A DNA stretch of 64,000 nucleotides, taken from assembly GCF_001659605.2 (NCBI RefSeq), contig NC_035162.2:5351248-5415247 (forward strand), read 5' to 3'. This document shows positions 11,332 to 23,100 of the stretch, piece after piece (within the stretch, counting starts at the first letter, position 1; each line of letters begins with the position of its first letter). Source of the DNA: Manihot esculenta (Eukaryota; Streptophyta; Magnoliopsida; Malpighiales; Euphorbiaceae). The translations under genes were made by a program, and so were the position numbers. The notes under the pieces are model-generated. The model searched no databases and had not been told where the DNA came from. It saw only the letters and a program-made list of their open reading frames with translations.

Positions 11332-11772
11332 AGAAGAAAAGTGTTCGCCACCGTAGTGGCGAACACTTTTCTTCTGGTCAAAAGATAATCCCTGACGCCC
11401 TGACGAAGCTTTGATATTTGAGCATGTTCGCCACCCAAGGTGGCGAACATGCCACGCAGCAGAATTGTTTGCCACTTTAAGTGGCGAATAATTCTTTCTG
11501 CCAAGCTGGCGTGCCACGGGAGCAGATTGCACTGCTCCCGTGGCCCGGACGAGCTTGTTCGCCACTCATAGTGGCGAACAAGCTCAGCAAAGCAGAGTTC
11601 GACATCCATGGTGTCGAACTCTCCCTTCTTCGACACCATGGGTGTCGAACAAGCGTGTTCGCCAGTATGACCGGCGAACACGCTCCGTTGACACACAGGA
11701 TCCAAAAATATTTTCGGATCCTGCATGTTTTTGAAAATATTTCTCTATTTTTGCATGATTTGAAAAAATGCT
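11332..11772. repeat. Right TIR of the MULE: serial hairpin array
   Basis: Inverted counterpart of the left TIR. Hairpins: 11332-11375 (20-bp perfect stem, 4-nt loop), 11422-11452 (14-bp perfect stem, CAA loop), 11461-11495 (two mismatches), 11513-11544 (13-bp), 11551-11585 (16-bp perfect), two TTCGACA-type hairpins at about 11600-11650, 11653-11683, and 11696-11723. The arms at 11551-11585 and 11513-11544 are identical to their left-end partners. Mismatches elsewhere are mostly C/T or G/A transitions. Confidence 0.9.
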
Positions 11773-12645
11773 CCTTATTATCACCCTCCACATCAGCCCT
11801 CGTCCTTCCAATCTTCGTTGTCGATCGCAACCTTGCCCACCAAGCCTTGATTCAAAATGGTGCAATTTTTATTGACCGGCCTTCGGCTCTTGCTTTCAGC
11901 AAAGTCGCCAGTAGCAACCAATATAACATTAACACTGCCTTTTATGGCCTTACATGGCGCCTATTTTGTCGAAATCTCACTTCAGAACTTCTTCATCCTT
12001 CAAGAGTGAAGTCCTGTTCTCACGCTCGAAAGTGGATGTTGCAAATCCTCGTTAACTGCTTTGAATCGTAGTCGAAATCTGAAAATCATGTTTGTGTTTT
12101 GGTTGGTATTCAATACGCCATGTTTGCTTGGTAGTTCTCATGTGTTTTGGCAATAAGCTTGATAAAAAATAAATTGAAGAAATTGAGAGAGTTGAGCGAG
12201 CTATACTTTTGAATAGTGGCATATTCAATTTACTCAATTTCTGGCCAAGATAGTCTACAATTGTGTTTCGCAAACGCTGATAACAGTTCTTGCAGCTCCG
12301 GAAGGATAAAAAAGACGTATTAATTCCATTAATTAGAGAAAGAATGAAGGTGAATGAAGAGAAATTAAGCAAATCCAACAACGAAAGTGATGACTATATC
12401 TTATCATATGTTGATACACTTTTAAATCTTCAACTCCCCCATGAGAAAAGGAAGCTCAATGGAAATGAAAATGTTACTTTTTATGCAACGAATTTCTTAA
12501 CGCTTGCACAGACACTACCTTCACGGCCTTGCAATAGATCATGGTGAATCTGGTCAAGTACCCACAAATTCAAGAGAAGCTTTTCGTGGAAATCAAAGGG
12601 GTTGTTGGAGACGCAGCGAAAGAGACAAAGGAAGAAGATTGTAAT

Positions 12646-14982
12646 AGATGGGGGCCCGGGCTTTTCCTAGCTGTTCAAGTGTATTAATTAAGAGCGGAGT
12701 GTGTTATATTTACCACCGAAATGTCCGTATTATATATCGGTATAATATAATTTTTATTTATTTTAATTTTAATTTTAATAGAAAAAGATTTTGAGGTGAG
12801 AATTATTTAAAAATTATTTAATTAAATGTCACTCGATATTTATATTAAGTAATTACATCAGATACAAAATATATTAATTTTAAATATGACAAATGATTAA
12901 AGAAAATTAAAATATTAAATAATTGTTAAAAAGTAACCATACAAGATTATAAATTCAGGACAATTTACCATAAATCATTATTTTTATAATTTAACGAACT
13001 CTTTTTAATATTATAGAGAAACATGAATAGAAAGAATTATAAAAGAAATTGAATTTATCTAAAAATACTTTGCCATTTCAAATAAAATACCATTTGTGAG
13101 ACTTGTTTTTCTTTTTTTATCCAAGTGAGACTTGGTTAATTATTATTATTATTACTACAACAATAATAATATATTAAATAATAAAATAAATTTTCTTCTG
13201 TATTAAATTAAAATAACTTAAATGAATACAAAAATTAAAATAATGAATAAAAATGTTCTGTCTTTTCTGTGACACTGATATGACAAATGCAATGTGTAAA
13301 ATATTTTTAAATATGTTTTGCTTAGCCATTTAGTATATTGTAGACATTTTTCTTATGCATGACGCGTCGTATAAAACTCTATCATATAATTCCATACTCA
13401 ATAATATTGAAAATTAGGCCCATAAATTTCAAGATTTATGATTGAATTTAATTATTAAAAGGGAGAAATAATATAATGAATAAAAGAATATATGATTGAA
13501 TTTAATAATAATAATATAATTTTTCATAAATTTTTAATTATTTTGTTCCACAAACCTTTTAAAATTATTAAATAAAACTATTCCTATGTTTTTGTGAATA
13601 AAGCCTTTTTTATTGGATAATATGCAAGTTTCTTTTTATTTGACAATTGCCACGTGCTAGCCAATAATATATAAATTCATAATTTTAAACTAACAAAATT
13701 AAAATTTCATTCAATATTTAGTACAAAGAATAATACTGAAATTTATAATTTTTTTCATTAAAAAAATGTATTAGTTTCTCAAAAATTGATTAATTTTTAA
13801 TGTATTCTATGGGCTTCAGCCCATGATCCGTCCAGATCCCCTTTGACTAGCATGATACATTACGTCCATTTTCGAAAGTGAAGAAGCTACAGCAGTGGCA
13901 ACCGGTAGCCAGTGCTAGTGGGCACCAAAAAGAAAAAAGGTTCACAAGCAGATTGCTCGCTTAGCAATCGGTACTCTATTTCTCTCTTTCCTATTCTTAT
14001 ACATGTGCATGTCAAGATGAATTTGCAGTGATTTTTGGGCATGTTTCAGTTGCAGCTGAAGTAAGATTTTTTTTTTTTTTTTTACCCTATTGATGAAACT
14101 GTGTGCATTATTCAGGGATGTTAACTTAGGGATTTTGCTCTGTTCACTGTGTAGTGCTTGTTAGGTGAGTTTTGCTTTGAGGTTGATGTGGTATTTAGTA
14201 GTTTCTTCTGCCAGAATTTCCCAATTCCTAATTGCATTGTCCATATGATGCAATATAGCTTAGACGTTCTAAACATCATGTACTTAAGTTCTGTCTTGTA
14301 GTTTGTAAATCTTTAAGAAATGTGGAAGTGATTAGGGTTTAGAGAGAGTGAGAGAACAGAAATATGGGGACTAAAAAAGTCTAGGTGCTGATGTCCTCCA
14401 AACAAAGCTATCGAGATGTGCTTGTATTGTATTATTATGGGGGTTCCAATTCGATATATATTTTTATGGGTAAAATATTATATTTATACAAATATATGCT
14501 AAATTTGATATTTAGCCTCCTTATTTTCTGGGTTTAGCTCTCTGTCATTGCATATATGTAAATTTTAGAATTCCCGAAAAAAAGATTAAGAAAAGGCTAC
14601 GTAGGGACACTGTAAGAACAAAATTTACAAATATGGCTAGCCTAGATAAGGATCAAGAATGGGTTTAAAAGCTAGCATGAGTTATCATACTTAAATTATT
14701 ATAATCTGAAATAAGCTGGTATGGGTGCTTGGACTGTTTCCATCTCGCCAGGATGGGTGTTGATGGCTACGTGAAAGGCAGGCTCATTCCTTTGCTATAC
14801 CAAAACCAAATATATGGGATTTCTAATTTTCTATATATCAAAATTGTATGTCAGATCTGATTGTCTGAGATGCAAAGGATCTTATGTAAGTTGGAAGATA
14901 ACAGTTATCTTTAAGCTCTTACAAGCACCAGATAAATCCCTGTTTCTTATCTCTAATTCTGAAGTTGCAGATTAATTACCAC
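12646..14982. other. Intergenic DNA, no gene seen
   Basis: AT-rich to about 13790. From 13800 to 14960 the composition is more balanced, with a T16 run near 14070, but no open frame, domain or splice pattern could be supported. It may include the 3' end of the receptor kinase transcript near 14983 and an unrecognised non-coding transcript. Confidence 0.4.
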
Positions 14983-17152
14983 TTACTGTTTTGAATTGGG
15001 TGCTAATTCAACTTCAGCTAATGACGAGACCACCTCTTGATTGCTTTGTGACCACAGATGCGTTGCTCTGGAGTGCTCCATGGGTGTAGCAGTAGAAAAT
15101 AACAAAGGTTTTGGTGGAATTTGCAAGGGCTGAAGCCTACCTTCCAACATCTCTAAGACACGTGTCATTGATGGTCTATCTGAAGGACTGGTTTGGATGC
15201 ACCACAATCCCACAATGATCATCCTTCTGATGACTGTCTGTTCTTCCTCAACTTGTATATTCTCATCAAGCACAAAATTCTGCCCCAATTCGAGACGCTT
15301 ATAAAGACAATCCGGAAAATACATTTCACTGTCCTGAGATGCTCCAAAATCAATATTGTTTTTTCCTCCAAACATTTCAAGAATCATCATTCCATAGCTA
15401 TACACATCCGACTTGTATGAAACCCTGCCAAAGCTTGTCATGAATACTTCTGGAGCTATATATCCGGGAGTCCCTCTTGCACCCAGCATTGAAAGTATAC
15501 TTTCCTTTTTGTTGCATAGCTTTGCAAGACCAAAATCTGAGATTTTTGGACAAAAATCTTCATCTAGAAGAACATTTTGAGGTTTTATATCAAAATGCAC
15601 AATCCTGGTATTACAACCACGATGTAAGTATTCTAGACCACTAGCAATGCCAATTGCAATGTCATATAATATTTTCCATCCTAGCTCAGAAGATTGACCG
15701 CATATGAACTTATCTAGTGATCCATTGGGCATGTATTCATAGATCAAAGCTCTTTTAGTCCTTTCATAGCAGAACCCCAAAAGAGAAACTATGTTTACAT
15801 GGGAAGTTCTACTAATACTTGCTACTTCGTTGATAAATTCTTCTCCATCGCCTGTAGATTTATTTAGGACTTTTACTGCGACAGAATGACCATCTGGCAA
15901 CTCTCCTTTGTAGACACCTCCAAATCCCCCTTCCCCTAGCTTTTGCGTGAATGAGTTTGTCATTTTCTCTATATCTGAATATGAATATTGCTTTGGCTTT
16001 TGACTATGATAGTTCATAAAGAATGTCTCCATCTTTTCTTCTCGTTTTGCATTCTTCCATTGCAATGTCATTGTTTTGCCGCTGCAAATTCCTTGCCTTT
16101 TGAAACAACAGTAGCATCCTAAAGAAAAGGTGATTACAGAGGCAGCTGCTATTGCAAGCCCTGGAATGGCACAAAATATTGCTCAGATTTTATTTTTCTC
16201 TCAAAATTCAAGAAATTGTAAAATGTATTTTTACAAGAGCATAATTTTACCTATTCCAAGCCAAACTTTACTAGATTTGCCCCCTGCAATTATCATGAGA
16301 TCCAAAAACATTAATCATGCATGAATAACCATGTCAAAGTAAATTTGCAAACTTTTTATTTGGTACTTCCAAATGTATACTTTTAGAATTTTTTTTTTTC
16401 AAAATATAAAAATGATACTCTTGAAATCAAGAATATTACAAGAATTTAGTTAATTAATAATACTTTCAGATTCAATGACTGAGATTGCTTACGGAGTTTT
16501 CATCTGGCATCTTAAGAAAAGTGTGGCTTACTGTCATAACATGTGAATTTTTTTTTATGCTATTTTTAATTAATAATAGTTTCTTTTCATTTAATTAGTG
16601 GTAAATCAAATTATTAATACTAATATATATTTTAGATGATCAAGTGAGAGAAATAAATTTGTAAAATTGTTTTTGTTTTATAATTACTTTCAATAATGAA
16701 AAAAAGATGAGGAAAGCAATGTAAAAAAATTATAATTTTATCATTCTTTTTAATAGATAATTTTATAAAAAATGATATATCAAGATAATTTGCTTAGAAA
16801 GAGAAATTTATTTATAAAATTCCCTGATTTCTAATTTATATTTATGAACTATTAGATTTATTAATAATTTTAATCTTTTTTAGATGAGAAATATATACGT
16901 TTGAATAGTAATAGTAATTACAAAATCAATGTTAGTCGATCTACATCGATTAATTGAAATAATGGATTGAATTATCCACTCAAAATGGAATGAACAATTT
17001 ATACAAACCGTACAACAGAATAGATATAGTAATAATAAAGTACATAAAACTTCCATTTGTAATGTAAAATCTCTTTAATTTCTAATTAAATAATATAAAA
17101 GGTCATTTCACCTGTAATAACATATTTTTATATTATTTTGGTGATTGTGATA

Positions 17153-17189
<37 letters not shown>

Positions 17190-18398
17190 CGCTAGAATTA
17201 AATGGGTCAAATATCAAACAGTTTTTCTTGTTTTAGACATAATGAGAAAGGTCAAAAATAATTGGTACACCTTTGAGTAATGCCTAATGTGTTTCCATTA
17301 ATTAGTTAATCAAAGGAATGGTTCTCGCTAACTTCCATTTCAATTCTGGGTGGGTGGGTGAAAGAGCACCATACCCAGGTCAAGGATACCATACCCGGAA
17401 ACAAGTTTTAAGGTTAGATCTCAGTTCTGTATCACCTTGTCTGGAAGAATGGTTCTAGATGGGTTCATGAGCAGCGTTGTGTCCCCTTAGAAGGCATCTA
17501 TATGCCAATAACTATACCTAAGCAGTCTATTATATATATATCAAGAAAAAGGAAAAAGAAAAGAAGACATACCTGATGATTCAGATGGATTATTTGTTTT
17601 AGATTCTCTACAACTAAACTGATCAGCAGGCTGATCAGTGCAATAACAAGCAAATGAATTAGTAGTTGTGTTGTAACCACATGTCCCACCGGAAAGTGTA
17701 CACGTCTCGCAAACGGGATTGTTTGCTTCCCACTGTAATCCGAAACCTTTCTCCAGAGCTATAACCAAATTCTCCTCGGTTAGACTATTCTCTAAAGTCT
17801 CAACAGCTGATTGAGTTGCTGGAACGATAACACTATTGTTGCACGACTCCAATAAATTGGTTATTGTAGCATTACTGAAGTCAATGTTCCTTGTCGCGTA
17901 AAAACCTTTGCCATTGCTGCCATTTAAGTTACAAGTAAACTGATTGGAAATCCATGAAATGGTAGTTGGGGTAAAAGACGTGGAGCAACCATAGTATAGA
18001 GTTATATTCTGAATATCATCCGAAGCATAGCTGAAATGGACGAAGTCCAAAGTGGCGTTGATGAGGAGGTTAGGACAGATGTCTCCTATATAATCTTTTC
18101 TAGCAACCTTAAGATACTTTGCCTGGCTATCGATTTCAAGAACTTGGTAAGTTAAATTCTTGATGGTGATCTCGGCAGCTTGGTCAGTGCAAGTAAGCCA
18201 GAAGTTGGGGTTGCCACAATAATCGGGTCGGTTCGAACCCCAGAAAGGATAGCCAATGTTTGTAATATTTCCGCACCGAAATGTTGTGCTGCAGTTTTGA
18301 TATTGCGCATCACTAGCAAGCACAGACGGAGGAGGGCAGAGGAAGACTATAGTAATGATGAAAATCAAAGACAATGTAAGGAAGAAAAGGGGCTTCAT
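14983..18398 (-). CDS. LRK10L: LRK10-like receptor kinase (rust resistance kinase Lr10-like)
   Basis: Exons 18398-17573, 16283-16251 (a 33-bp microexon) and 16160-14983. All phases fit and give 678 residues. A signal peptide (FFLTLSLIFIITIVFLC) is followed by a GUB_WAK_bind ectodomain (CSTTFRCGNITNIGYPFWG...RPDYCGNP), many N-glycosylation sites, and the WAK-associated C-terminal Cys block (CETCTLSGGTCGY...CYC). The microexon and start of exon 3 encode the membrane helix (LAIAAASVITFSLGCYCC). The kinase is complete: LGEGGFGGVYKG, VAVKVL, HFDIKPQNVLLD (the HFD variant, not HRD, typical of this group), DFGLAK and GYIAPE. It is probably a plasma-membrane receptor sensing wall or pathogen signals. 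It belongs to a minus-strand paralogue cluster in this window. The large intron at 16284-17572 contains a (TA)n tract near 17153. Confidence 0.92.
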
Positions 18399-18480
18399 TT
18401 GCAGAGAAAGAGAGAAACAAGGAGAGAGAATTTGAAAGTAGTTTACATATTACGGAAGAGGGAGGAAAACTAGTTTAACA
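17190..18480 (-). repeat. Segmental duplication, copy 1 (pairs with 37858-39110)
   Basis: The ectodomain exon, about 80 bp of upstream DNA and roughly 380 bp of the first intron are shared with 37858-39110. In the exon the two copies have exactly the same length (826 bp) and differ by about twenty amino acids. In the intron, blocks such as TGGGTCAAAT, GGTACACCTTTGA and CACCATACCCAGGTCAAGGAT are conserved with small indels. Confidence 0.9.
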
Positions 18481-18544
18481 TTTGACAAAATGACAATAAA
18501 AGGACATTGAAGAGTTTTACCAGTCAAATTAAGGAATGGTACTT

Positions 18545-18735
18545 GCCTAATTGTTGATTACGCGGTTGGGTGAAAGAACACTGTACCCTAGTCACACCCG
18601 ATATCTCAAAGTTTTAACTTTAAAACTTTATTGTGAAGCACATGGAAAAGATAATTAGAAAAAAACTGACGATTCAGATTGATTTGTTGTAGATCCTCTG
18701 CAACTAAACTGCGCAGGCTGCATTAACTGGTTAAT
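18545..18735 (-). pseudogene. Relic of a further LRK10L ectodomain exon
   Basis: Read on the minus strand, about 18665-18735 encodes QPAQFSCRGSTTNQSESS, matching the C-terminal end of the ectodomain exons at 17573 and 38193 (QPADQFSCRES.TNNPSESSG). The adjacent 18560-18600 matches the intron block GGGTGAAAGA(G/A)CAC.GTACCC. Nothing else of that paralogue remains, so this is a decayed tandem copy immediately upstream of the intact gene. Confidence 0.65.
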
Positions 18736-19009
18736 TATGATGCCATTTGTTAGTATCTACCATGATCAATAGATATTTGTGGTGAGGCTTCATGCACGAG
18801 ATAACAAATAATGTCGAGAATTCAGTGGGAGATGGAAGTCGAAACTTGCTTTACTTTGATATTTCTAAAGGCATCTCTTATTAGACAGATTTGTGTCTCA
18901 ATTTTCTCCGAGAGGACTTGGAAAGACAAGGAAATCAAATTTCAGTTTCAGTCGCTCAAATAGCTTGAAGCCCTTGGCATGCGAAAGACATGCTCCTATT
19001 AAGTTACAG

Positions 19010-19700
19010 GGAAATTTACATTTTAAAATTTTAGTATTACTATTATTAATAAATCAGTTTCTATATTTTTAAAAATTTATTAAAATATTCTTAATTTTTC
19101 TCTCTATCAACGAAATAATCTTTCTGTCATCTTTTTCGTTAAAAATAGACAAAAAATGAGTAAAGAAACTTTTAAAATCTAATTTTACCTTCAAATAAAA
19201 CTCTTTATTTAATACTTGAATATTACTATTATTAACAAATTAGTTCCTACATTTTCAAAAATATATTAAAACATTTTTATTTTTTCTCATATCTATTAAA
19301 ATGTATTTATCATTTCTTTTTATCAATGAAATAATTTATCTTCTTTTTAAAAAAGAAAAATAAAAAGAAAAAGACGATGACGATGAAGGAGAAAAAAATA
19401 AAAAAAAATGAAGAAGAAAATGATGATGATAAAGAAGAAAAAAAGACGAAAAAAAAATTTTTTTCCCTAAATAAAAATAAAAAGAAAAATCGAAGAAAAA
19501 TCAAAGAAGAAGAAAAAAAAAATTCAGAAAACGGAGAAAAAGAAGGAGGTAATTTGTTTTTTTTATTATATTTTTAATAGCAGAAATAGACAGAATGACT
19601 ATTTTATTAACGGAGAGAAAATATAAAAACATTTTAATAGGTTTCTACAAATGTAGAAACTGACTTGTTAATAATATCAATATTCAGAGATTAAATTATT
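19010..19700. repeat. MITE-like inverted repeat with a polypurine core and an extra direct copy
   Basis: A block reading TTAGTATTACTATTATTAATAA..CAGTTTCTA..TTTTTAAAAAT..TTATTAAAAT is present directly at about 19040-19110 and 19210-19280, and inverted at about 19620-19690. Between the last two lies a run of A/G-rich sequence (GAAGAAAA type, 19350-19550). The open frames here are low-complexity Lys/Glu or Phe/Ser runs and not genes. A 32-bp tandem duplication (TTTTTCTAAATTATATTACA) follows at about 19710-19770. Confidence 0.6.
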
Positions 19701-19770
19701 AATTTTTCTAAATTATATTACACTTTGGGACCGCACAAAATTTTTCTAAATTATATTACACTTTGGGACA

Positions 19771-20180
19771 GCACACAAACCTTGAAGCCTTAGTTTAAAC
19801 ACCAGCAGGCATGAACTATTCCCATCCAGGTCACATGGTATGCTCCGTGTTTGCTAAACATGGTAAGCAGAAGAAGAAGAAAGAAGCTAAAACAATAATG
19901 TTTTTTAGGACATTATGGTGAAATTACAACATCTTCATCTTCAAACGAGAAGCTGCTTTTACAGGAGTTATAATACAACATTTAGCTTTAATTTGACTCG
20001 TGTTCTAAAGGTACATACAGATGTGGCATTTACGTTAAAAAAAAAAAAATACACTCGAGACTTGATAATTTTACGAAAACTTAACTTGACACGTGTTATG
20101 AAAGCAAGAGTCAAAAATAAATTACCTTCCAAGTGGGACCCATGCAAAAACTTTTATTGAAGAAGCTCTTGTATAAGCAA
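19771..20180. other. Intergenic DNA and probable 3' region of the hydrolase gene
   Basis: No domain or conserved frame is seen. The hydrolase transcript on the minus strand ends here, beyond its stop codon at 20181. Confidence 0.35.
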
Positions 20181-23100
20181 TCACCAGACCAAGCCCTTTC
20201 TTCTCCTAAATCTATCAACACGGTCAGTACTCATCCGAGACTTTTCAGGTTTATCTGGCTTCTTGGACTTCTCGAGTCTACTATCTAAACTATTTCTAGA
20301 TATTTGTGGAAGGTCAGCACCCAATTCAAAAGTATCTGATGTTCCACTCTCAGATGGTTTGTTCTGATTTTCCAACTCTCCTGTTGTTTTCTTAGAACCA
20401 TTTGCTTCGGTTTTTGTTTTGCCTACTGTCGACACAAACTTCTTCAAATGTTTAATGAACTCTGGATAAAGCTCAAGATTGCAATGTCCACCCCCACTTA
20501 TCCATAATGGTTCATACTTCTCCTTGCAGAGCTCCCAAAGCTGTTTCCCGTGGGAGCAATCAACAACTTCATCTGCTGTTCCCTGGAAGCAAGAAAAAGA
20601 TCATACTAAAAATTTCATCTCTAATATCAGACAACTAATTCTCCCATCAGCAACATTTTCTAAATAATTAGAACAGATGATGGAAGCACAGCAGAGAACA
20701 TAAACTTGCCAACAAAAAGAAAACAACAACAGCAATAACAAAGTCGATTATGATCTTACATTTGCGCCAACCATGCAACCCTGATTATTTTACTATTGAG
20801 ACATTCTTTTTTGATTTGTAAATGTATAAGATAATAACCTGGCACATGAACGCATAAAATAATTCCACAACACATCATTCAAGAGCCAACTTACTCGGTG
20901 CATAAAATTATGTCCCAAAGCAGCCTAAACAAGGAGATAAATGAAGATAAGGAAGATAGTACTTACATGAATTACCAGAACAGGACAGTTCACCATTCCA
21001 ATTTTGTCAATGTTCTGATAATAAGAGGTAAAATTAGTTATCAATTTATCATATGGAGAAATAAGCAGAAATATATAATAGAATTTAGGCTAAATAACTT
21101 ATTTTCCATTGTTTGATTGTAATTTAAAAAAATAAGATTAATAAATATATATATATATAATAATATTAATAAGATTTTCAAAATCCGGAAAATAACTTAT
21201 TCTTTTGAAAAAATAGTCATTTTTCTTAAAATGGCTTAATTTACCCTTTAACCAAGAAAATATTTTCCATTCACCAACTTTTCTGAGTATTCTAAACATT
21301 GAAAAATGTGAAAAATATTTTCCGTGAAATAAATGGATGCTTAATTTAATATCATAGACATTACCTTGTAAATGTCAAACCAGTATGTCCTCTTGACTGG
21401 GTATAGTACCCTCATTCCAGACAAAATTGGGCTATGTAGAACCACGCTTCTCAAGTTTGGTAACCTTGAAGCAAGATCAACTGTAGGTCCACTGCCAACA
21501 GATTGACCATACAGTATTAATTGTTCATCTCTAACCCCGTACTGTTCTCTGAGGCAATTATATGCAGCATCTATATCCGCATATGTATTACACTCAGTTG
21601 GCTGTTTTGGAAGAGCAGCATCAGATAATATCTTAATCAAATTTAACCATTTACTATGAAAAACCATGGAAATTCAGCTTTTGATTTCAAAGGAACACCG
21701 GAAGTTCTATTAGCAGCTCCAAAGTATACAGAGAAGTCCAATACAACACTTTTTATTTACATGTTACAGTTCAACATCAAAATTCCACCAAATGTGGCAT
21801 AGGCAATTCATCATTTAGTATCAAGTCCAACAGAAGTGTCAAACACCACAAGCACATCTAAGCCTAAATGGTAAAACCAAATTTAGCAAGAAATTCAAGA
21901 AGAAGAAGCAAAAGATAGGAAAAGGAAATGAAAAACTGCCATATAGGTAATTGACCACTATAATTTGATATAAAAATAAATTGAAGTTCCATAAGGAAAA
22001 ATATTGAAGGGATGTAGAATTCATTAATGAGGACCAATTACCACCAAGCTCTAGTAACATTAAATACGAAGTGAAAATTAGAATGATAACGCTGCAAAAT
22101 CGAGACCAGTTGTTCCATAGTAATGCCTAAGAAAATTATTCCTTTCAGAATCCAGTTCAGATGAATAAATATCAATCTTCCTGAAACGTGTATACGTGTG
22201 CACATGCGTGCAAGTGTGTGCGTGAGAGAGAGTGAGAGAATCCTAATTAAGCATTTTCAGATTCCATTAATACTAAATGCCATGATGTGTAGTAATATTT
22301 GCATATGCTACATATATTACAAAGCATACCATCTCAATGATTCCATGTTAAAAGACAAAATAAAATGAACTAATTCTCTATGCTTCAAATTTTGATTAAA
22401 ACCTCAGAATTGTGAGGGGCATAATGACACAAAGACATTCAAGTACGTGATACAAAGATGGATATTCAAATAGGCACATAAACTTGGTAAAGTCAAATTT
22501 TCAGTCAATCATTAGGACCTATGATGAGGAAATTCGGAATCTAACCTTTCCACTTGATTGTCCATAGCCAGAGTAATCATACCTGGATAAAACCATGCAA
22601 ACAATAGAGGGAATTAGCCCAAATAAAAAACATTATAATGAAGTTCCAAGGGGGGAGGGGGTTGAAAAAACCATCACGAATATGGAACATTAGTATGTCT
22701 TTCAACAAAAAAGCATTTCTGTTTTTTGTCAGAGGAAATAAGTCTGTTATGTGCACCGCCAATTTGACTAGTCACTACGCAGTTATTATTTGCATAAGCA
22801 AGCCTCATTAATAGTTCTGCAATCTGAAAAGAGACAAGGGAGAAAGATCGGTTTAATGGAATCACATGTGAGATGGAGTTTATTGCTATCGTATCCACTC
22901 CATAGACTCTACACGCCAATCTTTTTAGGACAAAACAAATTGGAAATATTAGGGCAACCGGAACTTCTAATGGAACCCCTAAACACAAAAACTATGAGGT
23001 AAACTCAACATTCATTTGAAGAACCATTAGCCTTCACAATAAGGAAGAAAACAATCTTGACATTCTAATTAGATACTAAAACAGCCTTTTTCAACAGATT

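Larger units (their letters stand above)
5002..11772. mobile_element. Mutator-like element (MULE) with hairpin-array TIRs, mudrA and a PMD gene
   Basis: A 6,771-bp element. The ends are exact inverted copies (AGCATTTTTTCAAATCATGC at 5002, its complement ending at 11772). It is flanked by a 9-bp duplication, CCTTATTAG at 4993-5001 and CCTTATTAT at 11773-11781 (8 of 9 match), the size expected for Mutator elements. It carries a decayed mudrA-type transposase (7044-9206, +) and a plant-mobile-domain gene (9178-10168, -). The two genes converge and share 29 bp, and both lack their normal C-terminal regions, so an internal deletion probably joined them. The element is therefore probably non-autonomous. 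It sits inside the P450 relic. Confidence 0.88.
4866..12645 (+). pseudogene. CYP89A-like cytochrome P450 relic, split by the MULE
   Basis: Two flanks of the MULE make one broken P450 reading. The left flank (about 4866-5001) encodes an N-terminal piece (LLPLVPPNF, then LWLRKSFTELK and LHAKFGLI). The right flank (11773 onward) continues with TLHISPRPS, FVVDRNLAHQALIQNGAIF, then LTSELLHPSRVKS.SHARKW, which is diagnostic of CYP89A. Weaker homology continues from about 12290 to 12645 ([36 protein letters not shown]). Apart from the insertion it has an extra A near 11812, several further shifts and stops, no N-terminal membrane anchor, and no heme-binding Cys region. It was therefore already, or is now, non-functional. 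CYP89A enzymes act in chlorophyll catabolite oxidation, but no function is claimed here. Confidence 0.85.

Noticed and set aside
18225..18245. GGTTCGAACCC resembling a tRNA T-arm (also at about 38848)
   Set aside because: It lies inside the LRK10L ectodomain coding exon in both copies, and no acceptor, D or anticodon arms surround it.
19310..19577. Lys/Glu-rich and Phe/Ser-rich frames on opposite strands
   Set aside because: Translations of a purine-only repeat; no protein features.
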